Below, one piece after another: positions 15,117-22,979 of a stretch of 48,447 bases of DNA. The notes under the pieces are model-generated. The model was not told the origin of the DNA and did no database searches. It saw only the letters and a program-made list of their open reading frames with translations. Within the stretch, counting starts at the first letter, position 1. Every line of letters begins with the position of its first letter. The DNA is from UBA7332 sp051652645. GTDB lineage: Bacteria; Bacteroidota; Bacteroidia; Bacteroidales; UBA7332. The position numbers and the translations under genes are program-made. The DNA is taken from positions 1-48,447 of the forward strand of contig JBOFUP010000056.1 in assembly GCA_051652645.1 (NCBI GenBank), given 5' to 3'.

Positions 15117-15767
15117 CTACCTCCAAAAGTCATTATTCGAGTCTAATAACTGCTCCCTACTATAGAGAGCAGGCGAAGATCTCTTAGTACTTTGTAAGAC
15201 AAACTCCCCGTTCAACTCTAAATAGAAATACTCCATCTTTACTGCCGATAAAGTCTCGAAAGAGTCTAACAGTATGGGCGATCCTGATATTGGCTTAAGT
15301 ACTGAAACAATGAGCGTCCCATCCTCAAAAATAGCAAACTGCTTAGCCGCTACTCCTGATGAATGATGAACTGCAACTTCAATAGAACTAAGTATCTCAC
15401 CCTTTATGTCTGAAATAACAAGATGGTCACACATCCAATCTCCACCACATCCAACACGAAGTAAAGAGATATGATTCCCCTTATTTATCAAATCAAATGT
15501 AGTCAAAAAGGTTGGAGGATTATCCACTTCATCAAGCTCAATAATTTTGGCCAATTGGAAATCCTCATACACTCTATTAGGAACTATTGCTTTTGTATTA
15601 TCTATAATTATTGCATTATCATAGAGCACACCCTTATGGGCATAGTGAGGTAGAGGTGTTACATCAACAACTTGAAGTATATCACTTATTATCATTTGCC
15701 CATTAGCCTCGAAAGCAGCGAAAACTACAATTAGGAGCAACTGGAGCCTCATTACTCTATTTTCCAT
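15117..15767 (-). CDS. Secreted protein of unknown function
   Basis: 216 aa (211 from the alternative start MRLQLLLIVVF at Met6, which gives a cleaner signal peptide). The signal peptide appears to end after EANGQ. The rest is predicted mainly as beta strands, with a short segment LLRVGCGGDWMCDHLVI holding two Cys that could form a disulfide, followed by repeated strand-turn units as in beta-propeller or lipoprotein-chaperone folds. I do not recognise a family. It has a long upstream non-coding region with a palindrome array that may regulate it. Confidence 0.6.
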   Translation of the reverse strand: MENRVMRLQLLLIVVFAAFEANGQMIISDILQVVDVTPLPHYAHKGVLYDNAIIIDNTKAIVPNRVYEDFQLAKIIELDEVDNPPTFLTTFDLINKGNHISLLRVGCGGDWMCDHLVISDIKGEILSSIEVAVHHSSGVAAKQFAIFEDGTLIVSVLKPISGSPILLDSFETLSAVKMEYFYLELNGEFVLQSTKRSSPALYSREQLLDSNNDFWR

Positions 15768-16111
15768 CTCAATAATATTTAGTTCTTTTCATTCCATACA
15801 AACACTTTGAAAGTATTCTCTAAATGAGTCGAAAGATAATCTTTTTAAACAAATTAGCCGAGACTAATCAGTGTTATTTAATACAAAAACACACTATACA
15901 TTAAACCATATCACTTCAAATAATAACTCCTTTTAAATGTAAATCAAATACGAGAAGAATATCAAGCTGATATAAACTATATAAATACTAACTCTTCTAC
16001 CTAATTAATCAAACTAGACCATCCACAAATAAAAAGTACAAGAAACTACAACAACAGTAGAGTACTAACAATTTAATTAACAACAAGTTGCAACTTCAAT
16101 TTGAGGCAAAG

Positions 16112-16119
16112 CAAAAATA
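16112..16119 (-). promoter_or_regulatory. Possible -7 box beside the palindrome array
   Basis: TATTTTTG on the minus strand matches TAnnTTTG and overlaps the first palindrome. Transcription from it would run toward the secreted-protein gene with a leader near 340 bases. No clear -33 box. Confidence 0.35.
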
Positions 16120-16195
16120 CGTACGTATTTGTACATAAATACGTACGTATTACACAGAAAACAAGTACGTACTTTATATGAAATACGTACGTACT
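16117..16195. repeat. Four TACGTA-type palindromes in helical phase
   Basis: ATACGTACGTAT at 16117-16128 and again at 16139-16150, AGTACGTACT at 16164-16173 and TACGTACGTA at 16184-16193. Their centres are 22, 24 and 20 bases apart, close to two helical turns each. Three are flanked by AAA or TTT. This looks like a cooperative binding array for a dimeric DNA-binding protein. Confidence 0.7.
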
Positions 16196-16371
16196 TTTAG
16201 AGTTTCATAGTAGCAAATGGATAGTTAGCAACTTACAAAAAAATAGTTAGGCAGCCTTATACTTATTGTATTAAAAAAGAAAGAGAGAAGAATCTTCAAA
16301 AAAATGCACTTTGAATGAATATCAAACAGAGGAACAAGAGTGACATATTGGCAGTAAGCATACTAGGATAG

Positions 16372-16417
16372 TCAGAAAAAATGGCTTAGTTATCAACAAA
16401 ATGTTGATAACTAAGCC
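16372..16417 (-). terminator. Terminator of the sulfatase gene
   Basis: GGCTTAGTTATCAACA and TGTTGATAACTAAGCC form a 16-bp perfect hairpin with a 3-base loop; TTTTTT follows on the minus strand. It lies 22 bases after the sulfatase stop. Confidence 0.85.
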
Positions 16418-16438
16418 AAATAGAATATCGTTCAATCA

Positions 16439-18061
16439 CTATTGCAGATAAGGCGAACCATCAGGATATAAGCAAGATCTACCATCCAACATCATTGGAA
16501 GTTGAGCTCTGTCTATCTTTAACCTACGTGTCAATTCGCTTGAAAGTGACTCTTTGATTGCCTTAGCAGCAGGAGAATTGCTTAAGTCAAAACTCTCACC
16601 TATATCTTCATTTAGGTTGAAGAGTTCAGTCATATTGTGGTCATAGTAGTGGATTAGCTTCCACCCATTCCTAAGAATAGAGCTATATACCCCATACCCA
16701 TTCCCACTAGGAGAATCCATATCCACCCATCTATTTGGGAAATGCCAAATAAGAGCACGATCGAATTCACGTACTCTCTTATGAGGTCTCTTTATAAGAG
16801 GCAAGAAACTAACACCATCTATGGTTTGTGGTGTAGTAAATTCTTTAACCGAAGCCATCTCTAATATTGATGGAAAGAAATCAATTATAGATATAGGGGT
16901 TGAACATCTCTCTCCGCCCTTAGAAATATCAGGTAGGTAAGCAATCATAGGCACTCTGACACCACCCTCATAAGCCGACCCTTTACCACTATTAAGAGGG
17001 TAGTTATGACTATTAGGCACACCACTTCTAGCCCTAAGACTTAAGCCCCCATTGTCGGACATAAATATTATTATAGTATTCTTGGCTATTTTATTATCCT
17101 CGAGATGATCCATTATATCGCCTAGACTCTTATCCATCCCCTCAATTAGAGAGGCGTACCTAGCTTGCCTATCATCAAGACCACGCTCTATGTAAGAGTT
17201 ATAGAAGCGATCATCTTTGTCCAAAGGAGTGTGTATAGCATAGTGACTCATGTAAAGATAAAAAGGTTTCTTCTCGATTAGAGCAGAGTCAATAGCCAAC
17301 TTTGCCTCGATAGTCAATATCTCAGTTAGAAATAGGTCACTACCCCAATACTTTTCAAGTCCAGGAATAATAAATCGAGAAGTCTGTTTGCGATTCTCAT
17401 CATACCCAAAGTTCTCAGAGGCTAGATATGAGGCAGGTGATCCAGCCTCATAACCGGCTATATTAACATCAAAACCTAGATTCAAAGGATTAGACCCTGG
17501 TGTACCCGAAGCGCCCCAGTGAGCCTTACCGCAGTGTATAGTCTTATAGCCAGCCGATTGAAGAATTGATGTAAAAGGAAGAGCTTCGATGGAGTTATTA
17601 ATAGCTGAGCCTATTGGCTGAAGTGCGTTGTAGTTCCACTCAGGAAAGATCAGAGGAGAGTTTTCTCGGCTATCCGTGGGACTATCCTTCTCTCTTGTCC
17701 AAGTCGTTACTCTATGTGCAGATGGATTCATTCCTGTCATCAAGCTAGTCCTCGTTGGTGAACTAACAGCCGAGGCATACGCCGAGGTGAATGTCACCCC
17801 CTTGGCAGCTAACCTCTCCATAGATGGTGTTCTGTATATGTCGTTGAAGTGTGTTCTCTCTCTCCAAAATGGATGAGAGGTATCTTGCCACCCTTGATCA
17901 TCTACCATAAATAGTATGATATTAGGCTTATCTTGCTTAATGTTTATTGGTTTAGCTTGTGAGGATTGTAGAGAAAGTGCTATCAGTGTTAAGGGTAATC
18001 CTGTAGTTTTCAACTTTGTGTATAGGGCTTGTTGATGTTTCATTCTAGTATTTGGGGTCAA
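16439..18061 (-). CDS. Secreted Ser-type sulfatase (alkaline-phosphatase superfamily)
   Basis: Formylglycine-dependent type I sulfatase expected to remove sulfate esters from a carbohydrate. Metal-binding NIILFMVDDQGW is at residues 47-58, and the activation motif reads Ser100-Ser-Pro-Thr-Arg followed by TSLMTG, so Ser100 would be converted to formylglycine by an anaerobic radical-SAM maturase (anSME/AtsB-like). DNGG and SGKGSAYEGGVRVP lie further on. The 540-aa length is normal. A start at Met7 (MKHQQALYTK, base 18043) gives a better signal peptide ending SSQA and a leader of about 20 bases, and is my preferred alternative. It has its own promoter and terminator behind the pectin operon, so its link to that locus is by position. 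Confidence 0.9.
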   Translation of the reverse strand: MTPNTRMKHQQALYTKLKTTGLPLTLIALSLQSSQAKPINIKQDKPNIILFMVDDQGWQDTSHPFWRERTHFNDIYRTPSMERLAAKGVTFTSAYASAVSSPTRTSLMTGMNPSAHRVTTWTREKDSPTDSRENSPLIFPEWNYNALQPIGSAINNSIEALPFTSILQSAGYKTIHCGKAHWGASGTPGSNPLNLGFDVNIAGYEAGSPASYLASENFGYDENRKQTSRFIIPGLEKYWGSDLFLTEILTIEAKLAIDSALIEKKPFYLYMSHYAIHTPLDKDDRFYNSYIERGLDDRQARYASLIEGMDKSLGDIMDHLEDNKIAKNTIIIFMSDNGGLSLRARSGVPNSHNYPLNSGKGSAYEGGVRVPMIAYLPDISKGGERCSTPISIIDFFPSILEMASVKEFTTPQTIDGVSFLPLIKRPHKRVREFDRALIWHFPNRWVDMDSPSGNGYGVYSSILRNGWKLIHYYDHNMTELFNLNEDIGESFDLSNSPAAKAIKESLSSELTRRLKIDRAQLPMMLDGRSCLYPDGSPYLQ

Positions 18062-18070
18062 TTAATAAAG

Positions 18071-18078
18071 CAAAGATA
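18071..18078 (-). promoter_or_regulatory. Probable -7 box of the sulfatase gene
   Basis: TATCTTTG on the minus strand, 10-17 bases before the first ATG. This close spacing favours translation from the later Met at 18043. Confidence 0.45.
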
Positions 18079-18118
18079 GTTTAATGACTTATAAAGCCTA
18101 GTAGTATAATCTATCTTG

Positions 18119-18169
18119 TATAAAAAAAAGAGTAGGATGTTGGTACTCTATGAGTACCAACATCCTACT
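18119..18169 (-). terminator. Terminator of the pectin operon after CE12
   Basis: AGTAGGATGTTGGTACT and AGTACCAACATCCTACT form a 17-bp perfect hairpin with a 5-base loop, followed on the minus strand by CTTTTTTTT. Confidence 0.88.
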
Positions 18170-18218
18170 AATAAGTCCATCTTGAGTAAAAAATAATTAT
18201 CAGTGATGGTAAAATAAA

Positions 18219-18971
18219 CTATCTCTTGATGTACTTTTTTATCTTTGAGTCGCTCTGCATAAGAGCCTCTGCTGCCATAATAGCTACTGCCTTTGCCCCT
18301 GTTTCATTTAAGTGAGTATCATCTTCAAACCCTTTAGGGAAGGCTGGCAAAGTGTTTGGAGCTACCCATTTGTATAGAGCTTTAGAGTCTTCTGGCCCTA
18401 GAGCCTCTACGTATTGATGTGTCAGATAGTTCAGATCAATTAGCGTAACTTTCTGCTCCTTGGCTACATCGTAAATTACCTTCACATAGTCACCATGGCT
18501 ATCTACCAACTTAGCTTGTTCATCAAAATGGCGACGAACAATGGAGGTGAATAGAATAGGTGTTGCTCCCTTGGAGCGAGCCTCAGTGATATATCTCACA
18601 ATGTTGTTCTTAAAGCTAGTATGTGGCTCAGTATGTCGAAGCGTATCCTCTTTTTGATCATTGTGGCCAAACTGAATAAAAAGGAAATCTCCTTTTTTCA
18701 TTGGCATAAAAGCCTGATCCCAAACTCCTTCACTTCTGAAACTCTTTGAGCTACGACCATTCTTAGCTAGGTTACTAATGCTTATATCTGATGTATCAAG
18801 CATGGTTCTAAATTGCATCATCCATCCTCGTTCAGGATTCCCCTTTGTTGTATCTTTTTCAGCCATAGTGGAATCACCTATGGTATAGAGAGTTGGTTTG
18901 CGCTTAGCATCTATTGGATTTGCGCTAATGAATAATATTGCTAAAAGCAGAATTATGTGTCGTGCATTCAT
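18219..18971 (-). CDS. Rhamnogalacturonan acetylesterase, carbohydrate esterase family 12
   Basis: SGNH hydrolase expected to remove acetyl groups from the galacturonate residues of rhamnogalacturonan. A signal peptide (about residues 1-22) is followed by block I YTIGDSTMAEK with nucleophile Ser34, block II NLAKNGRSSKSF, block III FIQFGHNDQKED, and the acid/base motif at Asp217-x-x-His220 (DDTHLNETG). The 250-aa length is normal for bacterial CE12. It is the last gene before a strong terminator, 66 bases after GH43; a weaker hairpin lies in that gap. Confidence 0.92.
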   Translation of the reverse strand: MNARHIILLLAILFISANPIDAKRKPTLYTIGDSTMAEKDTTKGNPERGWMMQFRTMLDTSDISISNLAKNGRSSKSFRSEGVWDQAFMPMKKGDFLFIQFGHNDQKEDTLRHTEPHTSFKNNIVRYITEARSKGATPILFTSIVRRHFDEQAKLVDSHGDYVKVIYDVAKEQKVTLIDLNYLTHQYVEALGPEDSKALYKWVAPNTLPAFPKGFEDDTHLNETGAKAVAIMAAEALMQSDSKIKKYIKR

Positions 18972-18999
18972 ATTGTATGAATTAAATATTGAATAGAAG

Positions 19000-19024
19000 T
19001 AGAGCGTACCAATAGTACGCTCTA
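19000..19024 (-). other. Hairpin between GH43 and CE12 genes
   Basis: TAGAGCGTAC (19000-19009) and GTACGCTCTA (19015-19024) form a 10-bp hairpin with a 5-base loop. The T run on the minus strand is weak, so it may mark an mRNA processing or attenuation point rather than a full terminator. Confidence 0.5.
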
Positions 19025-19037
19025 GATGGTGTGATGT

Positions 19038-20672
19038 TTACTTTGTTACTCTAAACCAATCAACGTTCAACCAACCACCATCGTTATTGGCAACTGGTCT
19101 ATTAGCGTACAAACCTACCTTGGCACCTATCCATTTACCCTCTTTAAGAGTGTGTACATTGCCAATAGTTTGGAACTTCTTGTTATCCCAACTGTAGCTA
19201 AGAGTTGTAGCTCCCCCTTTTTTTACAACCACGCGTAGGTAGACATCTTGTTGCTTCATAGGAGTTGTAGCCTCAATAACTTCTTGGCCACCTTTGTCAG
19301 CCTTCTTGCAAGAGGCGACAACGAGTCTAAGCCCTTCGCTCTTGTGGTCCTCGATGAAAAGAGTTGTATAATCAAGTCCCATTACAACAACACCAGCTCT
19401 CTCGCCCCTCTCCTTAATCTTAGGGTTTGGTGTAAAATTCAGCTTTGTAGTCATTGTAAACTCATCGGTTGGTGTCTTCTGAAGAAGAAGATTGGGTGAG
19501 TCGAATAGACTCTTATTTCCAACAGAAGGCACTGTAAATAGTCTCAATTGACTATTCTGAGCATCACAGAAATACCAAAGAGGATTGCTATTTGCATGCC
19601 ACTGCCACTGAAGTCCAAGAGTTGTTGTATCGAACTCATCACTCTCGGATGGAGTAGCTATTGGGTATGTAGCCCCGACATTTGGTTTGCGGTATGAGGT
19701 AACAGGCTCTCCACATCCATCTCCATCTTTATCCTCTCCTATAACAGGCCAATCGTTCTTCCAGATCATAGGGTTTAGGTGAACTACGCGTCCATATGCA
19801 AACTTGTCTTGGAAGTGAATGAACCAGTCCTCTCCATTTTGAGTATTTACCCACGCACCTTGGTGAGGTCCATTGATATCAGTAGAGCCTTGAGCCATAA
19901 CTATCTTTTGCTCAAAAGGTCCATAAGGAGATTTTGATCTTAATACCAACTGCCAACCAGTAGCTACACCTCCGGCAGGCGCAAAAATATAGTAGTATCC
20001 ATTTCTTTTGTAGAACTTAGGCCCCTCGACCGTCTCGTTTCCAATGTGACCGTCAAATATTAATCTTGATTCAGCAAGCACTTTTGTACCGTCTGCTGAC
20101 ATAGGAGCTACAGCAAGGACACTCTTAAATCCAGCACGACTGCCAGCGTAAGCGTGAACAAGATATGCATTTCCATCCTCATCCCACAGCGGACAAGAAT
20201 CAATGAGTCCTTTTCCTTGTTTCACAAGTACGGGTTTTTCCCACACACCAGCTGGGTTTTTCGTCTTGACCATATATATACCAAAGTCTGGATCACCCCA
20301 ATAGATATAGAATTCGCCATTATGATGACGAATAGAAGGTGCCCATACTCCATCGCCATGACTAGGTTTGTTGAACTTTTCAACAGGTGTAAGTTCGGTT
20401 AAAGCATGGCTAATTAGGGTCCAGTTTACTAGATCTTTTGAATGAAGAATAGGTAATCCGGGTATGCAATTAAAGCTAGAAGAGGTCATGTAGAAATCGT
20501 CTCCCACACGACATACATCAGGGTCTGAATAATCTGCATCAATAATAGGATTACGGTAAGTGCCCTTTCCTGTGTCTGACACCCATACTTTGGAGATACC
20601 ATTTTGTGCATTAACTCCAGAAACTGGCGATAGTGCTAAACAGGCTAAAAAAAATTGAGTAACAAGTTTCAT
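19038..20672 (-). CDS. Secreted glycoside hydrolase family 43
   Basis: 544 aa: signal peptide to about residue 22, an N-terminal five-bladed propeller (about 35-320) and a C-terminal beta-sandwich (about 345-544) of the type that follows many GH43 enzymes. The catalytic trio can be assigned: Asp50 in ADYSDPDV (base), Asp159 in LIDSCPLWD (pKa-setting) and Glu217 in TVEGPKFY (acid). Likely activity is alpha-L-arabinofuranosidase or beta-xylosidase/galactosidase on pectin side chains; the subfamily cannot be fixed by eye. Co-transcribed with the esterase upstream and CE12 downstream. Confidence 0.9.
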   Translation of the reverse strand: MKLVTQFFLACLALSPVSGVNAQNGISKVWVSDTGKGTYRNPIIDADYSDPDVCRVGDDFYMTSSSFNCIPGLPILHSKDLVNWTLISHALTELTPVEKFNKPSHGDGVWAPSIRHHNGEFYIYWGDPDFGIYMVKTKNPAGVWEKPVLVKQGKGLIDSCPLWDEDGNAYLVHAYAGSRAGFKSVLAVAPMSADGTKVLAESRLIFDGHIGNETVEGPKFYKRNGYYYIFAPAGGVATGWQLVLRSKSPYGPFEQKIVMAQGSTDINGPHQGAWVNTQNGEDWFIHFQDKFAYGRVVHLNPMIWKNDWPVIGEDKDGDGCGEPVTSYRKPNVGATYPIATPSESDEFDTTTLGLQWQWHANSNPLWYFCDAQNSQLRLFTVPSVGNKSLFDSPNLLLQKTPTDEFTMTTKLNFTPNPKIKERGERAGVVVMGLDYTTLFIEDHKSEGLRLVVASCKKADKGGQEVIEATTPMKQQDVYLRVVVKKGGATTLSYSWDNKKFQTIGNVHTLKEGKWIGAKVGLYANRPVANNDGGWLNVDWFRVTK

Positions 20673-20878
20673 CTGTTATAGATTAATTATAAGTAAGTAG
20701 GATTAAATTTATCCTTGGTTTAATAAAGTTGCACGTTCCATTGAGATCTACAAATATACTCAAAAGGTGCTACTAATAGAAGTAGTATTATTAAAATATG
20801 GGTTCAAAAACATCGTCATATTTACTTAAATTAGTGGGATTTGAGGGGGTAACTAATATTATTAATTTACGACTATCT

Positions 20879-21853
20879 TTATTTCTCGGCCTTGATAAAT
20901 TCAATAATATTGTCCAAAAGAGGTTCGAACCATGGATTAAAGAGCCAGAAGGTATGTGGAGTATCTGTGGTTTCGTATAACTCATATGTAATTTTATACT
21001 GACGCAACATCTCTCTCATCTCAACATCACCAGCATGGAAGCGGGATTGCCCACTTCGTACAAAAAGAAATGAGGCTGAATTAGTATTAACATGAGTTAT
21101 AGCTGATGCTTCAATCCTTGATACTGAATCTTGCGAAAGAGGTTTGCCAAACCACATAGTGGCTGCGGATGGCTTATCTGGTTTATCTTGACCTTCTTGA
21201 GATTGGGGATGAATAAAAGCCTGAAGGCCATCGATATTTATAACACCTCTAACTCGGTATAGCTCTGGTCGCTTAGGGTTTGGTAGGAATTTAGGATAAG
21301 TAGCATTGGCACTTCCAAGTAGGGAGGCCATTTGCCCACCGGCAGAAGAACCTAATAAGAAGATTGAATTAGGATTCCACTTATACTTTTTAGCCATATT
21401 CCTTGACCACTCAATGGCAGAAGATATATCTAATATAGAAGCTGGATAGAGTGCCTCATAAGATAGTCTATATTCTATACATAGAGCAGGGATACCGGAA
21501 TTAGCTAAAGTTATAGCCATTGGATGATCTAGTGATTTATCTCCAGATCTCCATCCACCTCCATGTATCAATATTACTAATGGAGTAGATTGGTCTGCCT
21601 TTTCAATATTGGGTAGGAAGAGATCAGCTTTGAGCTTTCTTTTGCCAATCTTATTATAGATAACATCATTAACAACTCTTACATTCTGCGATATAACTGG
21701 TTGAGCAATTGATATATCTTTATATCTCTTTTTCTGTTTTGCAAACTCAGACTCTATGGTGAAGGGTTTGTCGTTTGGTGTTATCGGATATGGTTCTCTG
21801 GCATTGAGTACAAATGGTACAAATAGAAGTAATGCTGCTGCCACTCTTTTCAT
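20879..21853 (-). CDS. Secreted alpha/beta-hydrolase, probable carbohydrate esterase
   Basis: 324 aa with an N-terminal signal peptide (to about residue 18) and a lipase/esterase fold of the HSL/BD-FAE type: oxyanion motif LIHGGGWRSGD (about 96-105), nucleophile Ser170 in GSSAGG, and a C-terminal His300 in TPHTFWLF. Such enzymes in pectin loci remove acetyl or other acyl groups. It begins four bases after the pectin methylesterase gene, so translation is probably coupled. About 200 non-coding bases separate it from GH43. Confidence 0.85.
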   Translation of the reverse strand: MKRVAAALLLFVPFVLNAREPYPITPNDKPFTIESEFAKQKKRYKDISIAQPVISQNVRVVNDVIYNKIGKRKLKADLFLPNIEKADQSTPLVILIHGGGWRSGDKSLDHPMAITLANSGIPALCIEYRLSYEALYPASILDISSAIEWSRNMAKKYKWNPNSIFLLGSSAGGQMASLLGSANATYPKFLPNPKRPELYRVRGVINIDGLQAFIHPQSQEGQDKPDKPSAATMWFGKPLSQDSVSRIEASAITHVNTNSASFLFVRSGQSRFHAGDVEMREMLRQYKITYELYETTDTPHTFWLFNPWFEPLLDNIIEFIKAEK

Positions 21854-21857
21854 AATT

Positions 21858-22886
21858 CTATCTCGATAATAAGTTTCTAAGTTCGTTTAGTTTTGACTCA
21901 GGATTCCACATACCATCAAAGGTCCACTCAGGAGTTATATTACTAATAGATGGTTTCCCAGGAGCTTTGTCTAGGTTATCAGCCATCCACTCAGGAGTAG
22001 AACCTTCTCTCTTGCAGTTAAAGTAGTATACTCTTTTTCCTTTCTTTAGATTCATCGGACGATCTCTGTATGCATATTCAATTGGACGATCCATGATGTT
22101 CTGGTCAAAGGTACAATTTAAAAGGTATATCTGATGGTCTCTATGGAATCTACCCAACCAAGATTTCTCCATAGCTCTAAAGTGCGAATCACGAATAACG
22201 AATTTCTGTGATAAATTGTAATCTCCATCGTGCCATATCTGGGCTGGAGCAGCCCCCTCGAACTCACAATTTGTAATATAGCACCATCCTCTAGGACATA
22301 CATAATCAACCCCTGGTGCACGGAAGTAGCATCCCTCATGGTAGTACATTCCATCTACTTTATTCCACAGGCTAACATTGTCAGCACCATCAGATATCAA
22401 GTCACAGTTGAGAAGAATGGTTCTAGTTGCACGCCCAAAGATAGTAAACTGATGAGCTCTTGTCTTCTCTACAGTTGAACCGTAATTGTTATATACTGTA
22501 ATATTGACCAATGAGAAATCATTTGCCTTAGCACTAAGATTAAGAGGAGCGCACCCCCATCTTATCTCGAAAGTTGTATCAGCTTTTGCTTTATACTCCC
22601 TCTCCCAATTATCCCAAAGAATAGGCACCACTACCTGAGTCTCTTTTCTTGACTCTCCAAGGATAGTAATGTTTGGTTTATCAACGAATATCTTCTCTCT
22701 ATATACTCCTTTCTTAACGAAAATGAGTGTAGTAGACTTTGAATTATCTGGTGCTGCATTAATAGCACAATTTATAGAAGTAAAATCACCAGAACCATCT
22801 TGTGCAACCACATATGTATGCTTCTGTGAGTAGCTGTGAAATGTGGAAATAACTGATAGTATTCCAATTATTAGGTATTTGATCAT
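21858..22886 (-). CDS. Pectin methylesterase, carbohydrate esterase family 8 (divergent)
   Basis: Secreted right-handed beta-helix enzyme (342 aa, signal peptide to about residue 20) expected to demethylate homogalacturonan. The start VAQDGSGDFTSINCAINAAP is typical of CE8. By position the catalytic residues are Asp169 (ADNVSLW), Asp194 (GVDYVCPRG) and Arg246 (WLGRFHRD). The usual QDTL and DFIFG motifs are changed to DNVS and DYVCPRG, so the subsite around the active centre differs from the well-known enzymes. A clear hairpin precedes the gene. It is followed at 4 bases by the esterase gene. Confidence 0.88.
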   Translation of the reverse strand: MIKYLIIGILSVISTFHSYSQKHTYVVAQDGSGDFTSINCAINAAPDNSKSTTLIFVKKGVYREKIFVDKPNITILGESRKETQVVVPILWDNWEREYKAKADTTFEIRWGCAPLNLSAKANDFSLVNITVYNNYGSTVEKTRAHQFTIFGRATRTILLNCDLISDGADNVSLWNKVDGMYYHEGCYFRAPGVDYVCPRGWCYITNCEFEGAAPAQIWHDGDYNLSQKFVIRDSHFRAMEKSWLGRFHRDHQIYLLNCTFDQNIMDRPIEYAYRDRPMNLKKGKRVYYFNCKREGSTPEWMADNLDKAPGKPSISNITPEWTFDGMWNPESKLNELRNLLSR

Positions 22887-22907
22887 GATAAGTTCTTTTA
22901 GTCGAAA

Positions 22908-22946
22908 TGGTATTAAAAAGGGGACTACTGGTGTGTAGTCCCCCTT
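22908..22946 (-). terminator. Internal terminator-like hairpin after the beta-helix lipoprotein gene
   Basis: On the minus strand AAGGGGGACTAC and GTAGTCCCCTT form a GC-rich hairpin (22918-22946) followed by TTTTT. It is in the gap between two genes that look like one operon, so it probably lets only part of the transcription through. Confidence 0.7.
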
Positions 22947-22979
22947 ATATATTAAGAGTATCTCATTACTGAGTTTATA

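Larger units (their letters stand above)
15768..16382. other. Long non-coding region with palindrome array
   Basis: About 615 bases without a convincing frame on either strand. It contains the TACGTA palindrome array with an embedded minus-strand -7 box (16112-16195). Between 15768 and 16111, and between 16200 and 16382, the DNA is AT-rich with no recognised element. A small untranslated RNA or a long leader for the secreted-protein gene would fit, but neither can be shown by eye. Confidence 0.5.

Noticed and set aside
16117..16195. Reading the TACGTA cluster as a short CRISPR array or mobile-element end
   Set aside because: The repeated unit is only 10-12 bases, palindromic, with centres about 22 bases apart; no cas genes, transposase or target-site duplication lies nearby.
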